Under the pieces are notes generated by a model. That model made no database searches. It had not been told where the DNA came from and worked only from the letters and a program-made list of their open reading frames with translations. A DNA stretch of 64,000 bases from Juglans regia. Lineage: Eukaryota; Streptophyta; Magnoliopsida; Fagales; Juglandaceae. The stretch is from contig NC_049912.1 in the NCBI RefSeq assembly GCF_001411555.2, positions 25,367,722 to 25,431,721 of the forward strand, given 5' to 3'. This document shows positions 48,768-62,600 of the stretch, in pieces (the first letter of the stretch is position 1; each line of letters opens with the position of its first letter). The translations under genes were made by a program, and so were the position numbers.

Positions 48768-51700
48768 CATGAGAGCCAGCAAGCAGACAGAGAACATTAG
48801 AGCTAAACATGGACGGTTTAGATTCGATCTTCGATATGGGCGAGAGAGAGAGAGAGAGAGTAGTAGGCCGAGGCATGCATGGGACGTACGTTATATATGA
48901 ACATAATCCCTTTTTCATTTATGTGAATTAACTTTGCAACAGAGAAACGGAAACTTTAAACCTCATCACCAATCAAATCATGAAACTTGATCTCTTTGTT
49001 CTGACTACATTGATTAATGATCACGTACATGACGAGCCTCACGATGCTGTTTCATGAGTTTTGTCTTTTTACACGAGGGCAGTCATGTTTACGATGCTGT
49101 TTTTTTTTTTTTTCCCTCCAACAAGTTAAGGATAGATAAATAAAACGGTTACAAGGATATAAGATACAGTTGGATGATAATTCCCGACAATTTTTTCTAA
49201 ACAATTGTAATGATTATATGAGATGAGATAAGATAATTTAGTTTTGTGTAACCAAACCATCCTAAGTGTATGTTTGGCAAATGGAATGAGAAGCAAAATT
49301 TTCATCTCATCTCATCATTATAATTTTTTCAAATTCTCACACAAAATATAATAAACAAGTCAACTTTTTCAAATCTCAAAACAATAATAATATTACAAAA
49401 TAATATTTTAAACATTCATCTAAAATAAAAAAAATTATCATCTAAGAGCATTGGTATTGGTTTCGTCAAATTTATCTCTAAAATTTGATGAAAAGTACAT
49501 ATTTTTCATAAATTCAAAACTTCCATAACCATAACTCTACATTCGATTAATCATTAGATTAGTCAAAATAATAGTATAATATTACTTTTTTAATAATAAT
49601 ATTTTAATTTATTTTTTCATATTTTACAATTACACTAACTTTATATTAATTAATAATTTAATTTGATACTTAAATTATTGTTTCCCAACTTAAATATATT
49701 GTAGCTCAAAATTGAGAAATAATAATTTAAGTAAATAAAATAATGGTTATAAAGTCATGTGAATAGTGAGTCTTCAAATTTGAAAATGAAGTGGAATGCA
49801 CTGTAGCTCACAGTTTCAGGTTTTAGTGTTTGGTAAATCTAATACAGTGATTTAACAAATTTTAAAGATTAGACTTGTTTAATGAGTCCAATACTAATTC
49901 TCTAATTATCCAAACCTATCCAAATGTAATGATCGCAATTCCTTTGTAAAATAGTAGAGCTTATTATATATATATATATATTTTTTTTTTTTTGTGAGAT
50001 CCATTTTTTATATAAGAAAATGCTAATTGTATTTAGGAAAAACTTACAAAAACTTACTTTTCAATGTATTAATTATTGATATGCAGAAAATTTTGCAATT
50101 TAGATTTTGAAAGAAAACTAATAAAATGAATCTAAAATTGTAAATTGTAAATACATATATCAGTACTGTCATTACTAGAGGATGTGCATTGCACGATTTA
50201 AACATGTACTTAACATTACTAAAAAAAGTTACTGCAGTCTCTCTCTTTTTTAAATTATAGTAGTCTATCATATGTGGACTATCATCTCATTTGGTTACAC
50301 AGATAAAATGAAATGATAAATCTATGAATAATAGTGAAATAGTTTGAGTTAAAATTTTTATGAGTTTTTGGAAAATGAGAAAAAAAATTGAATAAAAAAA
50401 TCATAAAGTTAAATGAGGGTTGAAATATAATTTTTTAATATAATTTTGTTTTTATATTTGAAAAAGTGGAATTATTTTTTATGTTTTGTTTGAAAGTTTT
50501 GAAAAGTTGTAATGAATAGGTAATGATTAGATGAAAAAATTAAAAATTTTAAAATTTAAAATTGAAAAAATGTTTGTGTTTGAATGGTATTTAGAATCTT
50601 TAATATTGAGATGAGATTAGATCAAATGACTTGAAAGGTTTGTAAAACCAAACCTGGCCTAAAGCACACTATTGAAATTTGAGTACTGGCATTTACTACT
50701 ATAATTTATAGAGATTTGTTAGTCATCAATCACATTTATTTTTATTTTTTAAATTTGTTTTAATTTTTAATTTATTTTAATCTTCTTATACTAATTGAGT
50801 TATTCTATTCATCATTTATATACCACGCATTTGGTAAAATAAAATAAATAAAAATTCAGTTTGATGTGAAAATGATGAGTAGAATTTTCTAATTAATATT
50901 ATTTGAGAAAATAAAACGTGGTCCAAATGGTTCTTACAAGACCAAAAAAATAAAATAAAGATAGGAAGTGCTATTAATAATTTAATGATCATCATATAAT
51001 ATAGTATTAAATAATTAAAAAACAAAAACTTTGGGGCAAATTATGAGTGTGTGAACATATAATAAATTTTAATTTATTAAAAAAATTATTTATTAATATT
51101 AAATATTAATAGATATAAAATTTGTCACATTAATTCAGATAAGAAAAACATAGTTTCAGAAAAAAAAACCCTAGCCAAAAGCTCTCTCTTCTTTTTCTTT
51201 CCAAATAGCTGCCCAGCAAAAATCCAAACCGGGGGGGGGTGATAAAATGTCAAAAACTACATGATTAAATTGCTAAAGTGAGTGATTTGTTTAACCAAAA
51301 TGTGAATGAACATTTAATTATGTAGTAATTTTTAATACTTGACTCAATGTTAAATTCTGATTAATATCCCAAATTTTATTTTGATAATTTACTTATGTTG
51401 CAGGGCATCGTGGCTTCACTGCGAGAATTCGGTTAAAATCTTATACATTAGTTAAAGAACAGGGGGGATCTTCCCATTTGGTTAGACCAGTGACTGTGTA
51501 GCTATTTATTTTATAGTTTTGTTTATTTTTCCATCTAAAGTATGGCGAAACGTCGATCTGCTGTTTTCCGAAGCCTAATGACCACCATGCGCCCATCCAT
51601 AGAATTCACAGGCTGGCAATCTTTTAAACGGCCGAAAGCTTTCGTCGAACAGAACGATGCGCGCAGGTGATCATAACAGTCACGTGAGATCCACGTGCCA

Positions 51701-53672
51701 CCGCACCATGAAGCTTCTACTAGAGCCACGTGCAACATTTCTAAGACAAGGGATCTCAATTTCTTTAGACTCGACTGGTCACCACACTCCTAGCGTGGCA
51801 TATGTCCCTCATGCTATTTGTTTATTGTATTTTGCTTTATTTCAAGCTGAAAATTCAGATCTACAGTTGTAATCCGTTATTGTTATATTTATCTTTATGT
51901 TTATTATTATTTCATTTTGTTTAGGTAAAAATAAAAAAGAAATAGTCTCTTGGACATTTTGTCCACAGAGCGAAAGTCCTCTCCTCTTCTTGATGTGGGG
52001 TTTGAAATCTTTGTTTTAGGCAGAATATGGTCTGTTAGACGGTTTGTCTATAGAGAGTTATCAAAATTAAGACCATACCAGTCACAAAAAAAATTTTGTA
52101 CTGGTGGAATCCCAACCGTGAATAGTTGACTTATAATATAGGATTTACACTATATGTATCAGGTTATAGCTGTAATTTCAATTTCATGAATGAATTAAGT
52201 CTATTTTCTATATATAAAAAAAAAGATACGAAAAACATTTAGCCTCGTTTGGTTTAGGACATCATTTCATCATCATATAATTATTATAATTTTTTTAAAA
52301 TTTAAAATAAAAATAATATTTTATTAAAATTTTAAATCTCATATGATTATGAATAATTTTGAAATAAGTTAGTCTATTTACGGTCTCTAAATAAAGACTG
52401 CTCATATAAGTTTATATAATTATATTTAAATTTTTTTAAAAAATTACAATAACATTTTTTTTTAAAACGATATTTTTTTCTTTTTATTTATATTTATCAA
52501 TAAGACTATACAAATAATTTTTTGTACAGTTCCCCACTCAAAATTACAAATAAAATTTCTCTTGCCATCTTTCTAATCTCACGATAGGAAAAAAAATTAT
52601 TTATCCATCAATTCATAATTAGAGGTTCCATAAATTGGTCCAAATGCACATTACCTGGCGTAATGTGATTGGATAACGGACGTGGCGGATGACAGTCAGC
52701 GTGTACAGTATAGATTAGAAAGAAAGAGAGGGAATATGCAACCCAAAGGCGTCTATCTTGTTTTTATTTTTATTTTACTTTCTTTCATAATAAATTAACA
52801 GGAAAAAATAAATCTTTATCGGAAATTCCTGATAGAGAGAGTGAAAATTCCTGATAAATCTTTATCGGAGAAGTGTCTGATTTCTGTCACTGCAAAATCA
52901 GGCTCAGGGATAGAGGCGACGGAGATTTCGTTTCGTATCGGTTTCGGAAGCATCTTGCTATCCGACCAATCGCTTATTGACTGGTAAGGTAGTCTCTGTG
53001 AGAAACGCTTCCGTTTACGTCTTAGATCCTCTACTCTCTCTCTCTGCAATTCAGGTGTTAGCAGATCTTGAAACTTGATCTTGATTGATATTTGGGCCTC
53101 CCTTGGCTGACTCCACTTCCTGCTACATTATATGCGAAGTAGATTTTAAAAAATAAAAATAAAAAATCTCGTGATCTTAGGGTTTCGGTGCCTTATGGTC
53201 CTTTTGATTCCTGGGAAAAGATGAGGTTTTAGGTAACCATCATTTGAATGGAAATAGAATGTATGATCTTTGTTGTGGATTATTTCCTCTGGGTTTTTCA
53301 TTTTCTATCATCTGTTTACTTGCCTAGACATAAGGAAAAAACTAACTAAACAATTGAATATATATATATATATATATATTATCTTTACTCTCTCTCTCTC
53401 TGTGTCGTTTCCGTTGTCTACATTTTGCAGGGAAACCAAAGTGAGCAATCAGATTCTGTCACTGTTGCTGATTTTGATACACACGTTCTGAATTTACTCA
53501 TTTCATAATTAGCGAATGCATGTATGAATTTTCTAATGAAACTGAGATTTAGTCTGGTCTGATTTTGGAACTTGTTTTTGCCTCAAGCAGAACATTCAAA
53601 ATTCAGCGGCCAAGTTCAGGGGGCGACTTGCCCTCGGTTCGGAGGGTGAATTCAAGCACCCTTCCATTAGGC
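48768..53672. other. Intergenic tract between divergent VPE and H+-PPase genes
   Basis: No gene is supported in these 4.9 kb. GATGAGAT-family MITEs lie at about 49195-49440, 50280-50661 (a long copy from CTCATTTGGTTACAC to AACCAAACCTGGCCTAA) and 52243-52365. A (GA)n run at 48842-48861 is near the VPE promoter. Three G-boxes cluster at 51681-51732. From about 52850 the sequence becomes GC-richer and probably holds the H+-PPase promoter and 5' UTR exons, with a (TA)n(CT)n repeat near 53355-53402. Confidence 0.45.
51681..51732. promoter_or_regulatory. Cluster of three perfect G-boxes
   Basis: The palindrome CACGTG occurs at 51681-51686, 51692-51697 and 51727-51732, in the contexts GTCACGTGAG, TCCACGTGCC and GCCACGTGCA. 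This core is bound by bZIP and bHLH factors. It lies about 2 kb upstream of the H+-PPase start codon, so the target gene is uncertain. Confidence 0.5.
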
Positions 53673-56600
53673 ATGGATGACGAATTGGAGAATGGTAATC
53701 TCAGGCCTTACGTGGACAGGCCAAGGACTTTCCCTAACATGCGTAATAAGGCTTATAACCCGTTGGTAAGGACCTTAATCTTCTTCATTTTCGTGTAAAC
53801 TTGTCTCATTCTGAATTAATATATGTTGAGTTGTATGACTATAATATGAGTACAACTCATGCACCTGTATGGATCCCGCCCATTCCCTTATGTTTTTTAT
53901 TTTTGTTTTTTGTAATAGACTGACTGCACATTGCTTAATATCTGCTTAATTGTAACATGATTACATGTTTTCATTTTTTTCCTTGTACAGTTCACGTATG
54001 CTTTTGGTTCCTCTTGGAGTACAATCTATTTTCCCTCTGTTTTGTTGATGCAGCAAGCAATTACTTTTTTCTTGTGCTTTTGATTTGTAACTGATACTAT
54101 AGAAATTTACTGCACTACATGGCTGTAAATGCCATCGTGGTAATCTTATTTAGTTTAACTTCAAGAAACCATATTGCATTGCAATATCCTGTGTTAAATG
54201 GAACCTACATCCTGCACAGGAATGCAGTGGGGGTATGATCTTCGGTTTAAGTCCCATGGGGTGTGGCCTGGTTTGGATAACAAAGTCCTCCCATCTCATC
54301 TCAATATCCAAACACCACAAATACAAACACTTTTCAATTTCGTATCTTTAACTTTTTCATCTAATCATTACCGAATCATTACAACTTTTCCAAACTTCCA
54401 AACAAAATACAAAAAATAATTCAACTTTTTCAAATCTCAAAACAAAAATTATATTCTAATAATATTTTAACTTTATAATATTTTTATTCAACTTTTTCTC
54501 TCTCATTTCCCAAAATCCTATAAAACATATTAATTCAAACATTTCACTACTATTCACAAACCATTTCACTATTATTCATAGATCATCTTATCTCATCTCA
54601 CTATCCAAACGAGGCCTAAGTCATATATGAATGAAAGAAATACATATGCGTTACCCGGCCTACTTGAAAACTAGCCGAACATTGATAGAAAAGTAGAACA
54701 TATCACTTTAGATGAGTAACAGACTGATAAATCTGATCAGTATTCAAATTGTCTGCGCACACTTTTAATGATGGAAATTTGTAAGAAAGAGGGTGAGGGG
54801 ATAACATCCTTGAAGAGCAGGAGAGTAAAGAGATAACTGTTCATAAGACAGAAATCATTGACTTTATTAGCTCTTCACCTCCTGTGTTGCAACTTCTGGG
54901 CTTGTATTATAAAGAGACGTGACACAAATCACTAAGCTTTTAATCTTGGGGTTTGGGAGACGTATTGGGAAAAATACATGAAAGACAGGCTACTCTAATT
55001 GAGGTATCCATTCACTTATTAATTAGAAATAATTTTCCACACATGAACTTAAAAATTTAGGGTAATGATTTTCCATGTGAAAAACTTATTCTTAGCCTCC
55101 ACTTTCTATCTGGATGGAGTTGTTAAAGAAAAATGATTTTTTTAGAATAAGTCATTTCATTGACAATGCAACTTGGCTATCGTTTCTTCTCCCTGAGGCA
55201 AAAGTCAGCTTTCCTGGGCATGCTTTTAGGCTTCTAATTCAGGAAGACTTGCATTCCTTCTTGGGCAAGCAGTCTTTTGTCACTGCAGTGCTTTAGTAAT
55301 GCCACGAAATTATCTTCAAAGCGTGGAATTGAGCTTTCTGAACTCATATTGTTCAAGCTTTTCACAAACAGAATAACAACCTGGCTCAACCTTTCATAGC
55401 TCTGAACTGGAATTGCAACTTTTCATTGTCAGAGTTATATTAAATAAGCGAGCTAGTTCTAAAATATCTAGTTTAGCTGTCAACCACTCTATGTCTTCCT
55501 TTTTATTTTTGATCGGGAAACAAAATTTTATTGATCATAAAGAATAGGCAAAAGCCCAGGTATACAGGACGTATACAAAGCCACTCTGTTTTTCTAGTCT
55601 AAGTTTTCTGGATTTTCTGGCTTTTTTATCTTACTCAAACTAGGAGCTTTTGATGTATGTCCCCCATTTATCTATTTTTATGCTCGCTAATAAAAAAAAT
55701 TTTACTTATTAAAAAAAATAACTATGGTCTAATATAATTACTATTGTGACTGGTGAAAATGTATATTACTTTCTTTTTATGAAAATGAAGTACTGGTTCA
55801 TGCCAGTTTCTTTATTATTACTTCTAAACTGCAGGATTTGTAAAACTCTTGCTTTTTTCAATGTCATTTTGCAGCATTTTAGTCTTATCTTGTTTCATCA
55901 CATATAACTTTTTGTTTGGTTTTCCCTTGTGTGGATGGTGGCTTTCCCTTGAGTGGGTAGAATTAATTTGTTCTTTTTTGCAGATTTTTCGAATTCTCAT
56001 GGGAATGAATGTTCGTGTTCTTTTGATACTTCTACTCTTGGGATTTGGAGTGATCTTTTACATTGGAGCAAGAACTTCTCCAATCATTGTGTTTGTCTTC
56101 TCAGTGTGTATTATCAGCTTCCTTCTGTCCATATATCTTACAAAGTGGGTACTCTCAAAGGATGAGGGGCCTCCTGAGATGGTTCAGGTACATCTATTTT
56201 CAATCTATATTCATAATGTTATTTGCGTTGCTTCTTTATCTTTTGCAGTACTATTCTTTTATGGTGCATCGTATGCTGTTCAATTTCACATTGACTACAT
56301 ACTCTAGCTTGGGGGACAATTCAATCTTCATGTTTCTGTAACCTCTTTTTGTTGTCTATGTGCATGGACGCTACCATTTATTATGTCGACATGATTTCTT
56401 TATTTTCTTCTTCTTAAAAATCAAAATACAATCGACAAAACAGCAAAAGGATAGGTGTACTGGAAGTAGTGTTCATTTTCAGTCTCTGACTTAGGCAGCT
56501 TGATGGTGTTTTGAACAATTGGAGTTTGGTTTTGTCATTTTCTAGATTGATACCCAAACTTATTTATGATTTATTTATCAGTAAGGACCCTCAATATCTT

Positions 56601-59600
56601 AAACAAGCTGGTTGTATGTTCCAATTGAAATCTCATTGTTTCAGGGTTAGGTCTTTTCTAATAATTACTAAACCTTGAAATTATGGTCTCAGCCTCAACT
56701 GTAAACATTGAAATGTATCTAAACTTTTGAAAATTTTGGACCAATATTCCTTATAATTTGAGGAAACGTGGTCTTATCATTATGGATTGGTGGTTTTTGT
56801 ACAAGAAAGATGGGGAATCAGTGGATTATCTTTTGTTACATTGTGGAGTGGCCTGGTGTTTATGGAATGTGATCCTTAATCGGACCGGGGTGGCATGGGT
56901 TATGCCCGGAGTTATGGATTTTTTTTTTTTGGATAAGTAATGAGAAATTTTATTGATTTAAAGATAGGCATAAGCCAGGTACACCGGAAGTATACATGTG
57001 AAAACACCGCTTTAAGAACTAAAGAGTTATGGATATTTTTAAGTGCTGGACAGGTATTATTAGGGGAAATCTACACATTGCTGCTGTGTGGAGAATGATC
57101 CCTCATTTTATTATGTGGTGTTTGTGGATGGAGAGAAACAAGAGGTGCTTTGAAGGCATGGAATGTTCTTTGGATGAGCTGAAGAAATTTTTTTACAATA
57201 CTTTACTCTCTTGGGCTTCGGCCATTACTTGTAATGAGGACAATTTTCATGATTTGCTTGATCTCTCACTAGTGCTTAGTGGCAATTAGGTATATTCGAT
57301 GTATACTCCTTGTATACTGGCGCTATGCCTTTTCCTATCAATAAAATTTTACTTTTACTTGTAAAAAAAAATTATTCCTTATAGTTAGTATTCGTAGAAG
57401 AATAATTGTTTTACCATACCAACAATAGAATTAGATGAGAATGTAAGGCAAATGGAATATGTCATAATTGCCTTTCCCTGTAGAATTTGAACGTTCTTTC
57501 CGCAAAATATAGCATTCGTTCTGGACTTCTTGTTTTGTTCTTTTGATTGACTCCTGCACACACCTATTTTGAACTCACAACCTCAATGTCTACCTCTTTC
57601 ATATGGGGGATAGATGTGCCATCTGAGCTAGAGCTTATTTCCCAAGACTTTTCATCATTTCCTGAATACAATTATCTTTTCAACTAGTATTATGAATGAA
57701 TAAGCTTAAGAGGGAACTGAATTGTGGCTCTGATTTTGCAATTTGTCATGTACTTATCCTGAGCTTATCATTTCACTTTCTAGATATCAGAAGCAATACG
57801 AGATGGAGCTGAAGGATTCTTCAGGACCCAATATGGGACTATCTCCAAAATGGCATTGTTACTAGCACTGGTTATCTTGTCCATATATTTGTTTCGCAGC
57901 CCAACTCCCCAACAAGAATCTTCCGGCCTAGGAAGGTGATAACATAACTTAATATTTGTTATAGAGCACTTTGCCTAGTCCTGTTTTTCATTTTCCCCCT
58001 GGTGACTACAATTCACAATTTTAAATCTGCCGGTGCAGGTCAACTTCTGCATATATCACTGTTGCTGCATTTCTTTTGGGGGCTCTTTGTTCAGGTATTG
58101 CAGGGTATGTTGGGATGTGGGTGTCAGTTCGTGCAAATGTACGAGTCTCTAGTGCTGCTAGACGGTCTGCAAGGGAAGCATTGCAGGTTGCCTCATTTTC
58201 TAGTTCAATATTGAAAAGAACAGTTTTAGATTGATACCATAACTGGAAAGTATTATTTTCAGATAGCTGTTCGTGCTGGTGGTTTCTCTGCCTTGGTTGT
58301 TGTTGGTATGGCTGTAATTGGCATTGCCATCCTTTACTCCACATTTTATGTTTGGTTGCGGGTGGATTCGTCGGATTCAATGAAGGTTATTGATTGTACG
58401 TGTTGACTTCCTTGGTTCCTTCACTTATTATTATGAAACCTATTGCATAGATCTCATTGTTTCTATGATATGATCCAGTAGTTGACTTTTATGTATCGGT
58501 ATTTCAGTGCCTCTTCTCCTGGTGGGTTATGGTTTTGGAGCTTCTTTTGTTGCCCTGTTTGCTCAGTTGGGAGGTGGAATTTTCACAAAAGCAGCCGATG
58601 TTGGGGCTGATCTTGTTGGTAAAGTAGAGCAAGGAATACCAGAAGATGATCCTAGGAATCCTGCTGTTATTGCAGATCTGGTTGTTATCCATTCTCCTTT
58701 GTTGATTTTTTCCTGTTAAGTTACTCTATATTTACTTTCAGAACTTATTGTTTGGGGTTCCAATAAAAATTCAACGGTTCATCCTTGCACATGACGATCA
58801 TTTTTATTGGTGAAAGTTGAGCTGGAAGTTAATTATGAGGAGCATATTAAAGTCGACGTTTGGATTCGAAGATGACTTGAGATGAGTTGAGATGAGTTGA
58901 GATGGATTGTGAATAGTAATGAGATGAGTTGTGAATAGTAGTGAGATTTGTGAGTTAAAGTTACTGAATAGTAATGAATAGTAGTGAGATGAGTTGAGAT
59001 GAGTTGCGAATCCAAACAGCTCCTAAGTGTGCACATCAAAAGTTGAAGGTTTCCGTTTCACTTTTTTTTTATACCATTATAACTATGTTTTTTTATTTTT
59101 CATGCTAGACTGAATCACGTGATGCATGTGTTATAAGTTCATTTGAACCTTTTCTGTTGTGATGATATTTTATTGGTGGATGTGAAAGGTAAAGCATTTT
59201 ACATGCCTTGAGGCAAGTTGGAGGTATTCGGTGAGCTTTTGGGTTTAGGATTTCCATTTGTAAATGACTAAAACTAGGAAATATTTTTTTGATAGGTGAC
59301 TAAAAATAGTAAATATTAAAATCAAAATCAAAATATCAAGCAATGTAGTTAATGATAGATGTATAAATTAATGTGTATATTTACCCAGGGCAGTGTTATA
59401 TCTAGGAACAGGGGCGATGTGTTACAATGCCTCTGCACTTTTACTTGACACCTATCATAGTGATAAATAGCTAGTTTTGCATAGTTAAACGTACCAATAA
59501 AATTGTGAAGGGATTATAAGTTAACTAACCCAAAAGATTATGACATGGTTTGGTATTTTTTGCTTTTTTTGAGAAGTGTGAAGTTGAAAAAGCGTCATTT

Positions 59601-62600
59601 TGTACCTTTCTAACTTCTACTCTCGTTTATTCATAAAAAAAACTTCTACTCTCTTTTTTCGGGTTATTTATGTTCTTGTCAGTTTTTAAGGCACTTGTAC
59701 TTAACTTTTGCTATTAGGTTGGAGATAATGTGGGTGATTGTGCGGCTCGAGGTGCTGATCTTTTTGAAAGTATTGCAGCTGAAATAATTAGTGCTATGAT
59801 ACTTGGGGGAACAATGGCCAAGCAGTGTAAAATTGAAGGCAAGTTGTGTGTGTGGGAGCATGTATGTATATGTGTGTGTAGTTGTGAGTGTGCATACGTG
59901 TTAAATTAGCTCATCCATAGTCCATTTTGTTTATGCAGATCCATCGGGCTTCATCTTGTTTCCTCTTGTTGTTCACTCTTTTGACCTTGTGATTTCATCG
60001 ATTGGAATACTGTCAATCAGGGGTACAAGGAACTCTGGCTCAAAGTCTCCTATTGAAGATCCAATGGCAATTCTTCAAAAAGGATATAATCTTACAATAG
60101 TGTTATCTGTTCTGACATTTGGTTTGGTAATACTAATATTCTACAGTTACATTTTTTTTACCATAACTTTAACAAAATCTAATTGCAATGCTCATTAGAA
60201 TTTTCCTTCATCATATATAAACATTTTTGGCTTTAAATCTTAAATTCTCAAGCATTGGTGACCACATTATTTTTGCTTTGATCTGTTTGCATTCTGATAC
60301 ATGGTTATACTGGTGGCTTGAAATCTCTTACAGTCCACCCGTTGGTTGCTTTACACTGAACGAGCTCCTTCTGCGTGGTTCAACTTTGCTCTTTGTGGGT
60401 TGGTCGGTATCATTACCGCATATGTTTTCGTTTCGATTACCAAGTACTATACTGACTACAAGCATGAGCCTGTACGCACATTAGCCCTTGCGAGCTCCAC
60501 AGGTCATGCGACTAATATAATTGCTGGAGTCAGTTTGGGCCTGGAATCAACAGCTCTTCCTGTTCTTGTCATTAGTATATCTATTGTTTCAGCTTTCTGG
60601 CTGGGTCAGACATCCGGTCTATTGGATGAAGCTGGAAATCCAACTGGCGGGCTCTTTGGCACTGCTGTAGCAACAATGGGAATGCTCAGCTCTGCTGCCT
60701 ATATTCTTACCATGGATATGTTTGGTCCAATAGCAGATAATGCTGGTGGAATTGTAGAGATGAGTCAGCAGGTACCTTTGACTGATGAATTCTTTCATGG
60801 GTTGCCCTAAATAATGAAGGAAATCGTTTTTTCCCCCTCAAGGTATAATGTAAACGTATATTATTTTTCTGACAGCCAGAAAGTGTTCGTGAGATCACTG
60901 ATGTGCTTGATGCAGTAGGGAACACAACAAAAGCTACAACCAAAGGATTTGCCATTGGTTCTGCAGCCCTTGCGTCTTTCCTTCTGTTTAGTGCTTATAT
61001 GGATGAGGTAGCTGCATTTGCTCAGGAACCTTTTAAACAGGTAGGAAAAATGTGCTTCCACTTTTACTTATCTGCTTCTGTTTTACATAAACATATATAT
61101 TGTTATCTGCTTTAAGTGCTGTTGCATCCTGTCATAGTTTTTGTGATTTCAAATTGGCCTTCAGGTTGATATTGCCATTCCAGAAGTTTTTGTTGGTGGA
61201 TTGTTGGGCTCCATGCTTATTTTTCTATTTAGTGCGTGGGCCTGTTCTGCAGTTGGCCGAACTGCTCAAGAGGTTGTGAATGAAGTAAGGAGACAGTTTA
61301 TTGAGAGGCCTGGTATAATGGTGAGAATAAATTTGTTAGTAATTTCTGCTTTGTACTTTAGTTTCATGTTTCTCAGTGATGCAATTGTTTTAACTGCTTG
61401 TTGCAGGACTACAAGGAGAAACCAGATTATGGTCGCTGTGTTGCTATTGTAGCATCGGCTTCTCTGAGGGAGATGATAAAACCTGGTGCTTTGGCTATTG
61501 TTTCACCTATTGTTGTTGGTGGGTTGATTGCTCTTGTTCTCATTGTTGCTTTCATCCCGTGTCTCCATGCACATCAATTTTTATTTATTTTTGCATGACA
61601 ATATATTTTAGAAAAGGAAATAATGAATATGCTGTGCATGTCATGGTAATATGGAAGTAGTGCATTGCGTGGTTCTAATTATGCAAGTGTAAAAAGATCA
61701 AATTTTCATGATTTGAGTAATTGATGCTTTTAGATGGGCTGAGTGATACATGGCTTCAGGGAAGACATGCTTTTGTAATTTACATTGAAGTTTGCTCTAA
61801 GTGCTTTGTTGAGCGTCATGTTCAGTGCTGCAAGAGCTGCTGCTGTGTGATTCACATATGGGTTCTCTTAATTCATACTGTTATAAGGCTTGTCAGCAAA
61901 TATGCACAGTAGTCCATGCATGGCCATGTCTGGTTATACAGTACAAATTTTACTCCAGCCATGGAGTGTAATGATGAATGTCTACACATTATTGTATCTA
62001 TTTTATTTTATTTTATTAAAATGGCTATTATTTGATACAAACCCATATATTTTGGAATCGATGGTGATAGTACCAAGAGATGGAATTAGTAGTAGCATTT
62101 GTGGTTATGCAGGTTTCAGTTGTGGTGGCTGCAGTATCATTTTAAAATCTGAAAGTGCCGTATAATCACTCAAGTAGTCTGTTTAATTTTGTATCTTATA
62201 TAATCAATGACACGGTGAAATTTACTGCAGGTCTCTCGTTCCGGATTTTGGGTTACTATACTGGGCATCCTCTACTTGGGGCCAAAGTAGTGGCGGCCAT
62301 GCTCATGTTTGCCACAGTTTCTGGCATTCTTATGGCTCTTTTCCTGAACACAGCCGGTGGTGCCTGGGATAATGCAAAGAAGTACATAGAAACAGGGGCC
62401 CTCGGAGGCAAGGGGAGTGATTGTCATAAAGCAGCAGTTACTGGAGATACGTAAGTCTTGTTGATGTCCTCTTTTTTGTTGCTGTTCTTCCCGCTTCGTT
62501 TTTAGCCTTACCTATAGTATTTCTAGCAGTGGTAGTGATGGTAATGGGAGGTTTTTTGTGAACTCATTCTACCATTTTACCCTTTGTTTTTCATTAGAAA

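Noticed and set aside
51535..51759. Minus-strand 74-codon ORF with several Cys and Trp
   Set aside because: No recognisable family, no splice or promoter support; the region is more notable for its G-boxes.
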